Positions 1 to 5,482 of a stretch of DNA of 5,482 nucleotides are shown here, in pieces (the stretch's first letter is position 1; the number at the start of each line of letters is the position of its first letter). This stretch comes from Euryarchaeota archaeon UBA136. GTDB lineage: Archaea > Thermoplasmatota > Poseidoniia > MGIII > CG-Epi1. The DNA lies in assembly GCA_002506485.1 (NCBI GenBank), contig DAXQ01000022.1:1-5482 (forward strand). Direction: 5' to 3'. The translations under genes and the position numbers were made by a program. A model generated the notes under the pieces. That model was not told the DNA's origin. It ran no database searches and was given only the letters and a program-made list of their open reading frames with translations.

Positions 1-2
1 AT

Positions 3-503
3 ATATCTTCAAAGGATAATATTGAAAAACTGGACAAAGCGTCTGCGATAATAACCTCTGCGGACTATGAATTGGCATTAAAGAATGCCACGAACGCAGG
101 TTTAATCACTTATAATTCTGGTGATTCTGATTTCAGATTGAATGATGAAGGCCAACTGAATGATGGGCAGAAGAAGGCACTTGAGACCATCCGGCAGTTT
201 CTGAAGGAAAATGGTTCAACAGGTGTTCAGGATTGTATTGAAACTGCAGTCTTGGAAAAATTGGACCTAATTGCAGTTTATCCAGTCGAGGATGAGACCC
301 ATTTTACAGATAGCCAGGGCCGCGTTCTACCAGATGCCTACCTTGTCCCTCGTGAGTCTACGGCTCATGATCTGGCCTATAAGGTCCATACAGACATAGG
401 AGACAGTTTCATACGTGCCATAGATTGTCGCAGCAAGCGGATAATTGGTAAGGATTATGAACTACAAGACGGTGATATAATCAAGATTGTCGCAGGATCC
501 TAA
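3..503 (+). CDS. ychF: YchF/OLA1-like translation-associated GTPase (archaeal type), C-terminal part
   Basis: The frame is open from the left edge to the TAA at 501-503, giving about 166 residues of the C-terminal part; the real start and the G domain lie outside the window. An internal TTG at 72 is a possible initiator only on paper, because the open frame and family homology continue upstream of it. The visible part matches the end of archaeal Obg-superfamily GTPases (COG0012 type). A helical stretch containing GSTGVQ leads into a C-terminal TGS domain with VYPVEDE, FTDSQGRVLPDAYLVP, STAHDLAYKVHTDIG and YELQDGDIIKIV. In this family the G domain hydrolyses ATP or GTP and the protein associates with ribosomes in the cytoplasm; TGS is a ubiquitin-like fold thought to bind RNA or protein. 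The ending at the TGS terminus is normal, so the stop is genuine. It is the upstream member of a plus-strand operon. DRG-type GTPases also end in TGS, but the sequence around VEDE...FTD fits YchF better. Confidence 0.88.
   Translation: MSSKDNIEKLDKASAIITSADYELALKNATNAGLITYNSGDSDFRLNDEGQLNDGQKKALETIRQFLKENGSTGVQDCIETAVLEKLDLIAVYPVEDETHFTDSQGRVLPDAYLVPRESTAHDLAYKVHTDIGDSFIRAIDCRSKRIIGKDYELQDGDIIKIVAGS
494..498 (+). promoter_or_regulatory. Shine-Dalgarno-like site for the TTG start at 504
   Basis: AGGAT lies inside the last sense codons of the GTPase gene, about 5-6 bases before the TTG at 504. It supports initiation at TTG although this codon directly follows the TAA stop of the upstream gene. 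The match is short, so support is moderate. Confidence 0.45.
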
Positions 504-1187
504 TTGAGAATAGACGAACTGGATTCACTTCGGGCCACAGCTCTGGTCATGATGCTGGTCTTGAATTTTGTAACCGATCTCAACCATTTTGGGATAATGA
601 ACACCGAGACGGGTGATCAGTGGTGGTGGATGGCCAGGATCGCAGCTTCATTATTTGTTGGAATATCTGGCGTCTCATATTTTCTGGCGCATCGACTGGA
701 ATATGATTTCACCAAGACCTCTGGAAGGACCAAGCGTTTGATATTCTGGGCATTTGTGATTACGATTATAACCTATATATTTGAGCCATCAGCGTATGTC
801 CGTTTTGGGGTACTACATTTGCTGGCATTGGCCAGTATCGTGGCTTTTCCCGTTGCGCGTAAACCTGAATTTGCGCTTGGAATAGGGCTAATTCTTCTTA
901 TAATTCCATTGTCATCAAATTCCAATCTGGTCTGGCTTGGTTTGAGAGAAACCGGCTTCATTGCAGTAGATTATTTCCCCCTGAACCCCTGGTTGGGCAT
1001 ATTTTTCATTGGTCTGGCGCTTGCAAGCAGGATTTATCCCGAAGGCAAGCCATTGATCGAAATTCAATGGCCTGAGAAGTGGCTGTGGTTTGGCCGTAAT
1101 ACTTTAACAATATATGTCATACACCAGCCGATATTGATAGGCCTGTTGGTTTTGACCGGACAGGTCCCGTTGGAGGATATTCTATGA
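504..1187 (+). CDS. DUF1624 / heparan-alpha-glucosaminide N-acetyltransferase-like membrane protein
   Basis: This 227-residue polytopic membrane protein has about seven hydrophobic segments (roughly residues 11-29, 44-62, 79-93, 103-117, 122-138, 160-176, 198-217). Family hallmarks of DUF1624 (HGSNAT-catalytic-like) are present in order: RIDELDSLR at 2-10, FGVLHLLAL at 101-109, DYFPLNPWLGIFFIG at 156-170 and FGRNTLTIYVIHQPI at 196-210. Human HGSNAT moves acetyl from cytosolic acetyl-CoA to a lumenal amino sugar; prokaryotic members probably acylate a cell-envelope sugar or lipid, but no substrate can be read here. The N-terminal signature usually reads LRG; here it is LRA. The TTG start is chosen because the preceding codon is an in-frame TAA and the family signature begins at once; an AGGAT site precedes it. 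The 3' end overlaps yggS by ATGA, so translation is probably coupled. The length is typical of the short prokaryotic members. The family is fairly sure; the biochemical role is not. Confidence 0.82.
   Translation: MRIDELDSLRATALVMMLVLNFVTDLNHFGIMNTETGDQWWWMARIAASLFVGISGVSYFLAHRLEYDFTKTSGRTKRLIFWAFVITIITYIFEPSAYVRFGVLHLLALASIVAFPVARKPEFALGIGLILLIIPLSSNSNLVWLGLRETGFIAVDYFPLNPWLGIFFIGLALASRIYPEGKPLIEIQWPEKWLWFGRNTLTIYVIHQPILIGLLVLTGQVPLEDIL
1172..1178 (+). promoter_or_regulatory. Strong Shine-Dalgarno site for yggS
   Basis: GGAGGAT lies 5 bases before the ATG at 1184, within the coding end of the DUF1624 gene. This is the strongest ribosome-binding match in the window. It fixes the yggS start at the ATGA overlap. 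Confidence 0.75.
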
Positions 1188-1852
1188 TAGCACAGAATCT
1201 GGATGCGATTTCCAAGAAGATTGGAGAAGCTACGATTGCCGCTGGCCGTGATGTATCTGAGATAACTCTGATTGGTGTTACCAAGACCAAACCCCTGGAA
1301 ATGATAAAGAAGGCATTCGAGGCAGGATTGACTGATGTTGGGGAGAATTATGTCAGGGATTTCTCGGATAAGCAAACTAGCTACCATCCTTCCGGATTGA
1401 ATTATCATTTCATAGGAAGATTACCTACCAAAAAAGCCCGGAAGATAGTAGGCAAGGCCCACCTGATTCATTCTGTTGGTTCCATGAAACTGGCCAATAA
1501 AATAGATTTCGTCTGTTCCAAGGAAAAGATCCGTCAAGATATCCTGATTCAGGTCAATCAGGGTGGTGAATTATCCAAGTCAGGTGTAGAACCTGACGAT
1601 CTCGAAGCATTAATGGAGGAAGCCTTGTCGTTGCCTAATATCAGAATCCGGGGTTTGATGTCCATACCACCTTTTCACGAGCCAGCCCAGCCTCATTTCT
1701 ACCAACTCAGACATCTACGGGATAATTTACAAGAAAAGTTGGGGATTGAATTACCTTTCTTGTCAATGGGAATGTCTGGAGACTTTATTGAAGCTATTTC
1801 TGAAGGCGCTACACACATACGTGTTGGAACCTCAATTTTTGGTTCCCGTTAA
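1184..1852 (+). CDS. yggS: YggS/PROSC-type PLP-binding protein (pyridoxal phosphate homeostasis)
   Basis: This is a complete 222-residue member of the YggS/PROSC/YBL036C family (COG0325), a single-domain TIM barrel like the N-terminal part of alanine racemase. These cytoplasmic proteins bind PLP with no proven catalytic activity and help keep PLP and amino/keto acid pools balanced. Visible motifs: GVTKTKP with the expected Schiff-base lysine at K34 (aligned to E. coli K36), GENYV at 53-57, HFIG at 75-78, KSG at 132-134, RGLMSIPP at 156-163, LSMGMSGDF at 193-201 and RVGTSIFGSR at 213-222, the last two forming the phosphate-binding end. The usual LQ-x-NK segment after HFIG is altered to LPTKK (80-84), with Pro in place of Gln and Lys in place of Asn. 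The ATG overlaps the DUF1624 stop as ATGA and has a strong GGAGGAT site. Its stop codon interlocks with that of the convergent wecB gene. Identification is firm; the co-transcription with a translation GTPase does not itself explain its role. Confidence 0.93.
   Translation: MIAQNLDAISKKIGEATIAAGRDVSEITLIGVTKTKPLEMIKKAFEAGLTDVGENYVRDFSDKQTSYHPSGLNYHFIGRLPTKKARKIVGKAHLIHSVGSMKLANKIDFVCSKEKIRQDILIQVNQGGELSKSGVEPDDLEALMEEALSLPNIRIRGLMSIPPFHEPAQPHFYQLRHLRDNLQEKLGIELPFLSMGMSGDFIEAISEGATHIRVGTSIFGSR
1826..1846. repeat. Short inverted repeat at the convergent gene end
   Basis: GGAACC at 1826-1831 and GGTTCC at 1841-1846 form a perfect 6-base dyad around a 9-base loop that ends in five T. It lies in the last codons of yggS, just before the point where the two transcription units meet. 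It could contribute to transcription ending, but it also encodes the conserved GTSIFGS motif of the protein, so it may be coincidental. No T-tract follows the hairpin on either strand. Confidence 0.25.
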
Positions 1853-2946
1853 TTATCAAAATATTCGACTATAGCCTTTCCAGTTCTTTCTGCTGTTTTC
1901 CCGTCCCACAATTCAGGAATTCTACCTTTTCTTCCGCCTGTATTAACAATATTCTTCCACTCTTTGACTATATTCTCAGTAGAATTTCCAACCACTGTAT
2001 TCGTGCCTTGTTCAACAGTTATTGGTCTCTCTGTATTCTCTCTTATGGTTATGCATGGGATTCCTAATGCCGTCGTTTCTTCCTGAAGCCCTCCGGAATC
2101 AGTGAGTACTACTTTGGCATGTTTCATCAGGGCCAGGAAATCAAGATATCCCAAGGGTTCAGTTACCACAAAATTCGGAATCTGTTTTATTCTACTATCA
2201 AAACCGAACTCGTTTATCATCTTCGAAGTTCTTGGATGAGCTGGAAAGACGATTGGAATATCTTTACCAATCGTTTCCAAGGCTTCCATAATTCCTGAAA
2301 AGGTATTCTCATCATCTACATTTGAAGGCCGGTGCAAGGTAATTAGGGCATAATTCCCCTTGGAAATTTTCAGCTTGTTATGTACATCACTCTTCTCAGA
2401 CTTTTTGGAGTGATTCAATAAACTATCAATCATGATATTTCCCACCAGCTTGATGTTTTCGGCCTTCACACCTTCGTTAGCGAGATTCTGGTCTGCATCC
2501 GGAGATGGCGTGAAAAGCAAGTCAGATATCCTGTCAGTCAGGATACGGTTGATCTCCTCTGGCATACTCATATCGAACGATCTCAGCCCCGCCTCAACAT
2601 GGGCTACAGGAATCAAAAGTTTGGCCGCAACTAAAGCGCAGGCAATAGTAGAATTAACATCACCCGCTACGATTACCATGGAGGGATTTTTTTCATCACA
2701 CACTTTCTCGAAATCGAGCATTATTCTTGCAGTTTGTCCAGCATGACTGCCTGACCCAACCCCCAGATAAACATCCGGTTTTGGCATTTCCAGTTCATCA
2801 AAGAATATTTTACTCATATTCTCGTCATAATGCTGTCCCGTGTGGACTAGGAGAACTGGTAATTCTCTTGATTTTAGTTCATCATACAGCGGTGCTATCT
2901 TCATGAAATTTGGGCGTGCACCAACAACTAGAATTATGGGATTCAC
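1849..2946 (-). CDS. wecB: UDP-N-acetylglucosamine 2-epimerase (non-hydrolysing)
   Basis: The 365-residue protein matches the non-hydrolysing UDP-GlcNAc 2-epimerase family (WecB/MnaA), which interconverts UDP-GlcNAc and UDP-ManNAc in the cytoplasm, the entry to ManNAc-containing surface polysaccharides and glycoprotein glycans. It has the GT-B double Rossmann layout. Motifs in order: VVGARPNFMK at 7-16, HTGQHYD at 35-41, AGDVNST at 94-100, HVEAGLRS at 116-123, MPEEINR at 128-134, LHRPSNVDDEN at 204-214, PAHPRT at 235-240, DSGGLQEE at 283-290 and RENTERPIT...GTN at 302-316. Counterparts of the known catalytic or substrate-binding residues are present at R11, K16, D96, E118, E131 and H205. Many relatives read HREEN where this one has HRPSN. 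Length is normal. The GTG start is the only usable initiator between an upstream in-frame stop and the Rossmann motif; no good Shine-Dalgarno is seen in the 23-base gap, so translation may depend on the upstream genes. Its TAA shares bases with the yggS stop. Confidence 0.95.
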   Translation of the reverse strand: MNPIILVVGARPNFMKIAPLYDELKSRELPVLLVHTGQHYDENMSKIFFDELEMPKPDVYLGVGSGSHAGQTARIMLDFEKVCDEKNPSMVIVAGDVNSTIACALVAAKLLIPVAHVEAGLRSFDMSMPEEINRILTDRISDLLFTPSPDADQNLANEGVKAENIKLVGNIMIDSLLNHSKKSEKSDVHNKLKISKGNYALITLHRPSNVDDENTFSGIMEALETIGKDIPIVFPAHPRTSKMINEFGFDSRIKQIPNFVVTEPLGYLDFLALMKHAKVVLTDSGGLQEETTALGIPCITIRENTERPITVEQGTNTVVGNSTENIVKEWKNIVNTGGRKGRIPELWDGKTAERTGKAIVEYFDN

Positions 2947-2969
2947 GATTTTGTAGAGAGAACGGTGTT

Positions 2970-3488
2970 TTAATCCTTGCTTAAAGTACTAGAGACCCTT
3001 ATCAGTTCAGAACCAAGCCCTTCGATTCTACTTTTTATATCTGAATTGACAATTTTATCTTCTTCAAAGTCATTTTTAGTGGCGTAAACGAATTTGGGGA
3101 CGATATAGCACCTGAAATCAAGCATCAGTGAATTTGCAAGAGACATTACGGACATGTAGCCGTTTCTCCCACCTGCGGCACACATAAATCCGAAAGTTTT
3201 GTCATAGAGCATACTCCCTCCCAGTTCGACAATATTTTTCGCCCCGGAACTTGCGTTGAAGTTGTAAACTGGAATTGCCATTATGATTCCTTCTGCATTC
3301 TTCACCTTCTCCCTGAAATCAAGGACCTCTGGTAAATCATAGCAATCATCTCCATCACACATAGGCAAAGGATTCTTCTGGAGATTAAAGAGTTCAACAT
3401 CCTTTTCAAAAGAATCTACCAGATATTTTGCCATTACTTGACTTCTGCTACCAGTGCGTAGGCTGGTACTAACTATCAAAAAGCTCAA
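2970..3488 (-). CDS. NADPH-dependent FMN reductase-like flavoprotein (flavodoxin fold)
   Basis: The 172-residue protein fits the NADPH-dependent FMN reductase family (FMN_red, flavodoxin-like fold). It starts with a beta strand and phosphate-binding loop, FLIVSTSLRTGSRSQ at 3-17, expected to hold the FMN phosphate. It continues with the flavin-contacting IPVYNFNASSGAKN at 72-85 and AAGGRNGYMS at 104-113. Members are cytoplasmic and move electrons from NAD(P)H to flavin, quinones, azo compounds or metals; the substrate cannot be told from sequence. Two cysteines, C44 and C49 (MCDGDDC), are present but do not match the four-cysteine cluster site of archaeal iron-sulfur flavoproteins. The start is TTG, two bases after the stop of the upstream propeller gene; no ATG, GTG or TTG lies upstream nearby in frame, and no clear Shine-Dalgarno is visible, which suggests translational coupling. 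It is the middle gene of a three-gene minus-strand unit. Family is well supported; the role is unknown. Confidence 0.82.
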   Translation of the reverse strand: MSFLIVSTSLRTGSRSQVMAKYLVDSFEKDVELFNLQKNPLPMCDGDDCYDLPEVLDFREKVKNAEGIIMAIPVYNFNASSGAKNIVELGGSMLYDKTFGFMCAAGGRNGYMSVMSLANSLMLDFRCYIVPKFVYATKNDFEEDKIVNSDIKSRIEGLGSELIRVSSTLSKD

Positions 3489-3490
3489 GT

Positions 3491-5422
3491 TTATTGATTG
3501 TACAATGGCGGAAAGAGATAATCTGCCTGCTTGTCCCCGTCGTATTGGACAACGTAGAAACCACTCACCATTTCGGAAATCATGATGTATCCGCGCGGGT
3601 CGTACTGTAAACCCCAGTTAAACGGAATCATGCATGATGCCCAACAATCAGCCAAGTCATAGGCCAGCTCGCTAGCTGGATCGTCAATCCAGTCAGGACC
3701 GTGTGATAGGTAGTAAGCACGAGAGTGGGTCTTGCCGAGGCTGGTGATTGCCTGCCAGCCACGCTCCGGTTCTGGACTGCCGTTTTCCCATGCAATTGTA
3801 TTCCAGATGTCACCATGATCGGTTACCCACGCACCAGCGTGATAATGAGCCCAGTAGACGTTGCCTCCGCCTCCAGTATCTCCGTTATGCGGGCTAAATA
3901 TGTAGCCACCAGGAATGTAGTGCTGTGGATGTGTGGTGATGTTGCCATTTCCGTCTACTTTTGTGCTAGTACCAGGCAGTCTCCACTTTGAGACCAGGAA
4001 TGGCTTGGTGGGGTCAGTCGTGTCGATTGTCCAGACCCAACCAGTGTGGTTGGCATTGCTACCATACTCAGGGGCAATGAGGGTGTAATGACGCCAGTTG
4101 ATGCCGTAGTTCGGGTCCTCATATCCGGTACCGCATTTGGCAGGCCATGGTTCCGGGCTGCCAGCGTAGATACCTTCGCAGACAAGATGATCATATGGAA
4201 TCACATAGTGGATGTTGCCATTACCGTCAGGTGGACTTGTCCACTTTTCGGCGCTCATCCCTGCATGTCCGCCGCCTTCGGGACCATACCATCCGTCATT
4301 TGCTGACGGGCAGCCCATCCATCGTCCCACCTCATTATTCTGCGGCCATGAGAGGCCAAGTGGGTCAGGGACGGTAGGTGGATTGCTAACATCCACTATT
4401 CGGAGTCCGGCATCCCAGTATGCTGCATAGAGCAGAAGTTGTCCAGTAATAGGATGGCGGTGGAGAACATTGTCATGGTTGAATACTGTCCCACCACACG
4501 TTGTGGCTGGATCTGGAGTGTACCCTCCATGACGCTCGATAGCCCTTACAGACTCATTCTCACCCTCAAAGGGGTTAATGCTACCAAAGTCAGGTGCCCA
4601 GAAAATTTGTGTGCCCTTGTAACCAACCCCTCCAGCAATAATCTCCGGGTAGGGATCAGCTCCGAAAAGAAAGACGTGGCATTCATCCTGCTGGGTTGGT
4701 GGTGCGTTATCCCAATCACAATAGACATGGACGTCCTGATTGTGGAAACCAGCTGGTGGATTGTTCCATTCAGCACGCTTGACTGGATAGTTCTTGTTGC
4801 TGACGTCGATCAGATCCAGCCTGTTCATACCAGAGTTCAGTTCACTCCCAGAAGGTATGGGGTCCAGTTCACTGTTGGTCAGTTCGTGGTTGATGAGAAC
4901 CCAGTTGTTGTCCCGCGTCACTTTGATATCGATGATACGAGCTATATCTGCATAATAAGTAGACATCAGTTGGACATTGTTTGGTTCTCGGATATCTAGG
5001 ATGTGGAATTGGTTGTATGCAGCTACATACGCATAGCATCCTTCCACACAGTCTGGAAAATCGCCTTCAATTATTACTTCCGAGTTGTCACCAGGTGTTG
5101 GTGCAGTGTTCTTGAAATTACTGTAGCAAGGGCGCCCTATCCATCCATTATCAGGATCAGTTTCAGGTTTCAGCTGTCCGTCGCAGTTGAGGTTATGGTA
5201 GTCGATTAGCGTCATGTTCTTTGTCATCAGAAAATGTTCACTTAGGTTGGTGTGACTGTGGTTTCCGGGACCTGTAATCTCAGTTACAGGGTCCACCCAG
5301 GCATAATTATTGTTGTTTGAAACGCCATAATTGTCTTTGTAATATACAAAGCTAGCGATACCTGAAACTGTCAATAGCACTACAATCCCTATACTCATCA
5401 GTTTTTCTTGACTTAGGTCCAC
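3491..5422 (-). CDS. Membrane-anchored or secreted LVIVD-type beta-propeller-like protein, Cys- and His-rich
   Basis: This 643-residue protein has one hydrophobic segment near the N-terminus (about residues 11-28), then an Asn-rich linker (NNNNY at 36-40) and a long extracytoplasmic domain. The segment is a signal anchor or signal peptide; no clear cleavage site is seen. Recurring units resemble LVIVD repeats, which build beta-propellers: AYVAAYNQFHILDI (131-144), NRLDLIDVSN (200-209), LLYAAYWDAGLRIVDVSNP (330-348), WVWTIDTTDPTKP (462-474), VYWAHYHAGAWVTD (522-535) and ISEMVSGFYVVQY (615-627). About seven blades are plausible. There are 12 cysteines, spaced as if in pairs, 26 histidines, and seven N-glycosylation sequons (N54, N59, N69, N289, N458, N494, N547). 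The GTG start follows an in-frame TAG and has AGGTG five bases upstream; M9 is an alternative start. It is the first gene of the minus-strand unit. No enzyme motif is recognised. Function is unknown; metal binding, adhesion or an SBP56-like oxidase are only guesses. Confidence 0.8.
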   Translation of the reverse strand: MDLSQEKLMSIGIVVLLTVSGIASFVYYKDNYGVSNNNNYAWVDPVTEITGPGNHSHTNLSEHFLMTKNMTLIDYHNLNCDGQLKPETDPDNGWIGRPCYSNFKNTAPTPGDNSEVIIEGDFPDCVEGCYAYVAAYNQFHILDIREPNNVQLMSTYYADIARIIDIKVTRDNNWVLINHELTNSELDPIPSGSELNSGMNRLDLIDVSNKNYPVKRAEWNNPPAGFHNQDVHVYCDWDNAPPTQQDECHVFLFGADPYPEIIAGGVGYKGTQIFWAPDFGSINPFEGENESVRAIERHGGYTPDPATTCGGTVFNHDNVLHRHPITGQLLLYAAYWDAGLRIVDVSNPPTVPDPLGLSWPQNNEVGRWMGCPSANDGWYGPEGGGHAGMSAEKWTSPPDGNGNIHYVIPYDHLVCEGIYAGSPEPWPAKCGTGYEDPNYGINWRHYTLIAPEYGSNANHTGWVWTIDTTDPTKPFLVSKWRLPGTSTKVDGNGNITTHPQHYIPGGYIFSPHNGDTGGGGNVYWAHYHAGAWVTDHGDIWNTIAWENGSPEPERGWQAITSLGKTHSRAYYLSHGPDWIDDPASELAYDLADCWASCMIPFNWGLQYDPRGYIMISEMVSGFYVVQYDGDKQADYLFPPLYNQ

Positions 5423-5427
5423 CTATA

Positions 5428-5432
5428 CACCT
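5428..5432 (-). promoter_or_regulatory. Shine-Dalgarno site for the GTG start at 5422
   Basis: On the minus strand AGGTG is followed by TATAG and then the GTG start, a 5-base spacing. It matches the anti-Shine-Dalgarno of archaeal 16S rRNA (GGAGGTG core). It supports GTG at 5422 rather than the ATG eight codons later. Confidence 0.6.
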
Positions 5433-5452
5433 ATTCTGCGGATATTAGTGGG

Positions 5453-5460
5453 ATTATATA
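5453..5460 (-). promoter_or_regulatory. Archaeal TATA-box promoter of the minus-strand three-gene unit
   Basis: Read on the minus strand, TATATAAT is preceded by the A-rich AAACAAAC, which fits a BRE followed by a TATA box. A start site about 25 bases downstream of the box would fall near 5430-5434. That gives a leader of only about 10 bases, just enough to hold the AGGTG site. No similar element is seen in the 2- and 23-base gaps between the three genes, so this is probably the promoter of the whole unit. Confidence 0.5.
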
Positions 5461-5482
5461 GTTTGTTTACCATGTCGATGAA

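Noticed and set aside
1064..1408. 114-codon minus-strand open frame across the DUF1624/yggS junction
   Set aside because: It lies opposite two genes with clear family motifs and has no motif, Shine-Dalgarno or promoter of its own.
1826..1846. Bidirectional intrinsic terminator at the convergent junction
   Set aside because: The stem is only 6 bases, its T-run is in the loop rather than after the stem, and it is explained by the conserved YggS C-terminal motif. It is kept only as a low-confidence repeat.
2432..2746. 104-codon plus-strand open frame inside wecB
   Set aside because: It is antisense to conserved epimerase motifs and has no recognisable protein features.
3342..3359. Iron-sulfur flavoprotein cluster site (C44 and C49 of the flavoprotein)
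   Set aside because: Iron-sulfur flavoproteins carry a compact four-cysteine motif; only two cysteines are present here, in a CDG context found in ordinary FMN reductases.
4439..4999. 186-codon plus-strand open frame antisense to the propeller gene
   Set aside because: The protein has no recognisable domain and mirrors the well-supported minus-strand gene; the GC-rich complementary strand readily leaves such open frames.
5472..5482. Possible start of a divergent plus-strand gene (ATGTCGATGAA)
   Set aside because: Only 11 bases remain and there is no Shine-Dalgarno. The TATATA at 5455-5460 is only about 15 bases upstream, too close to serve as its promoter.
1..5482. Defence system, mobile element, CRISPR array, tRNA or riboswitch
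   Set aside because: Reading both strands showed no repeat-spacer pattern, transposase or recombinase motif, tRNA-like fold or long structured leader; nearly every base is in a coding region.

Overview
The window reads as an ordinary stretch of archaeal chromosome, most likely a mesophilic euryarchaeote such as the marine Thermoplasmatota (Poseidoniales-like). That placement is an inference. It rests on the archaeal flavour of the YchF-type GTPase, an AT-rich TATA/BRE-like promoter 25-30 bases upstream of a short leader, frequent TTG and GTG starts, Shine-Dalgarno sites complementary to an ACCUCC-type 16S end, very tight gene packing, and a secreted LVIVD-type propeller protein. No rRNA or other strong taxonomic marker is present.

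Plus-strand half (1-1852): three tightly linked genes. They are the 3' end of a YchF-like translation-associated GTPase (cut by the window edge), a small multi-spanning DUF1624/HGSNAT-like membrane protein starting on the base after the GTPase stop codon, and a YggS-type PLP-binding protein that overlaps its neighbour by ATGA. The spacing (0 bases, then a 4-base overlap) indicates one transcript.

Minus-strand half (5460 down to 1849): a promoter and a Shine-Dalgarno site lead into a 643-residue membrane-anchored or secreted beta-propeller-like protein. It is followed after 2 bases by an NADPH-dependent FMN reductase-like flavoprotein, and after 23 bases by a UDP-N-acetylglucosamine 2-epimerase (wecB type). 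The epimerase supplies UDP-ManNAc for surface glycans. The first gene encodes an extracytoplasmic protein with 12 cysteines, 26 histidines and seven N-glycosylation sequons. A shared role at the cell surface is possible but unproven.

The two transcription units meet tail to tail with no spacer: the yggS and wecB stop codons lie inside one TTAA. There is no gene-free stretch over 300 bases, and no RNA gene, mobile element, CRISPR array or defence system is visible. The least understood item is the large Cys/His-rich LVIVD-type protein.
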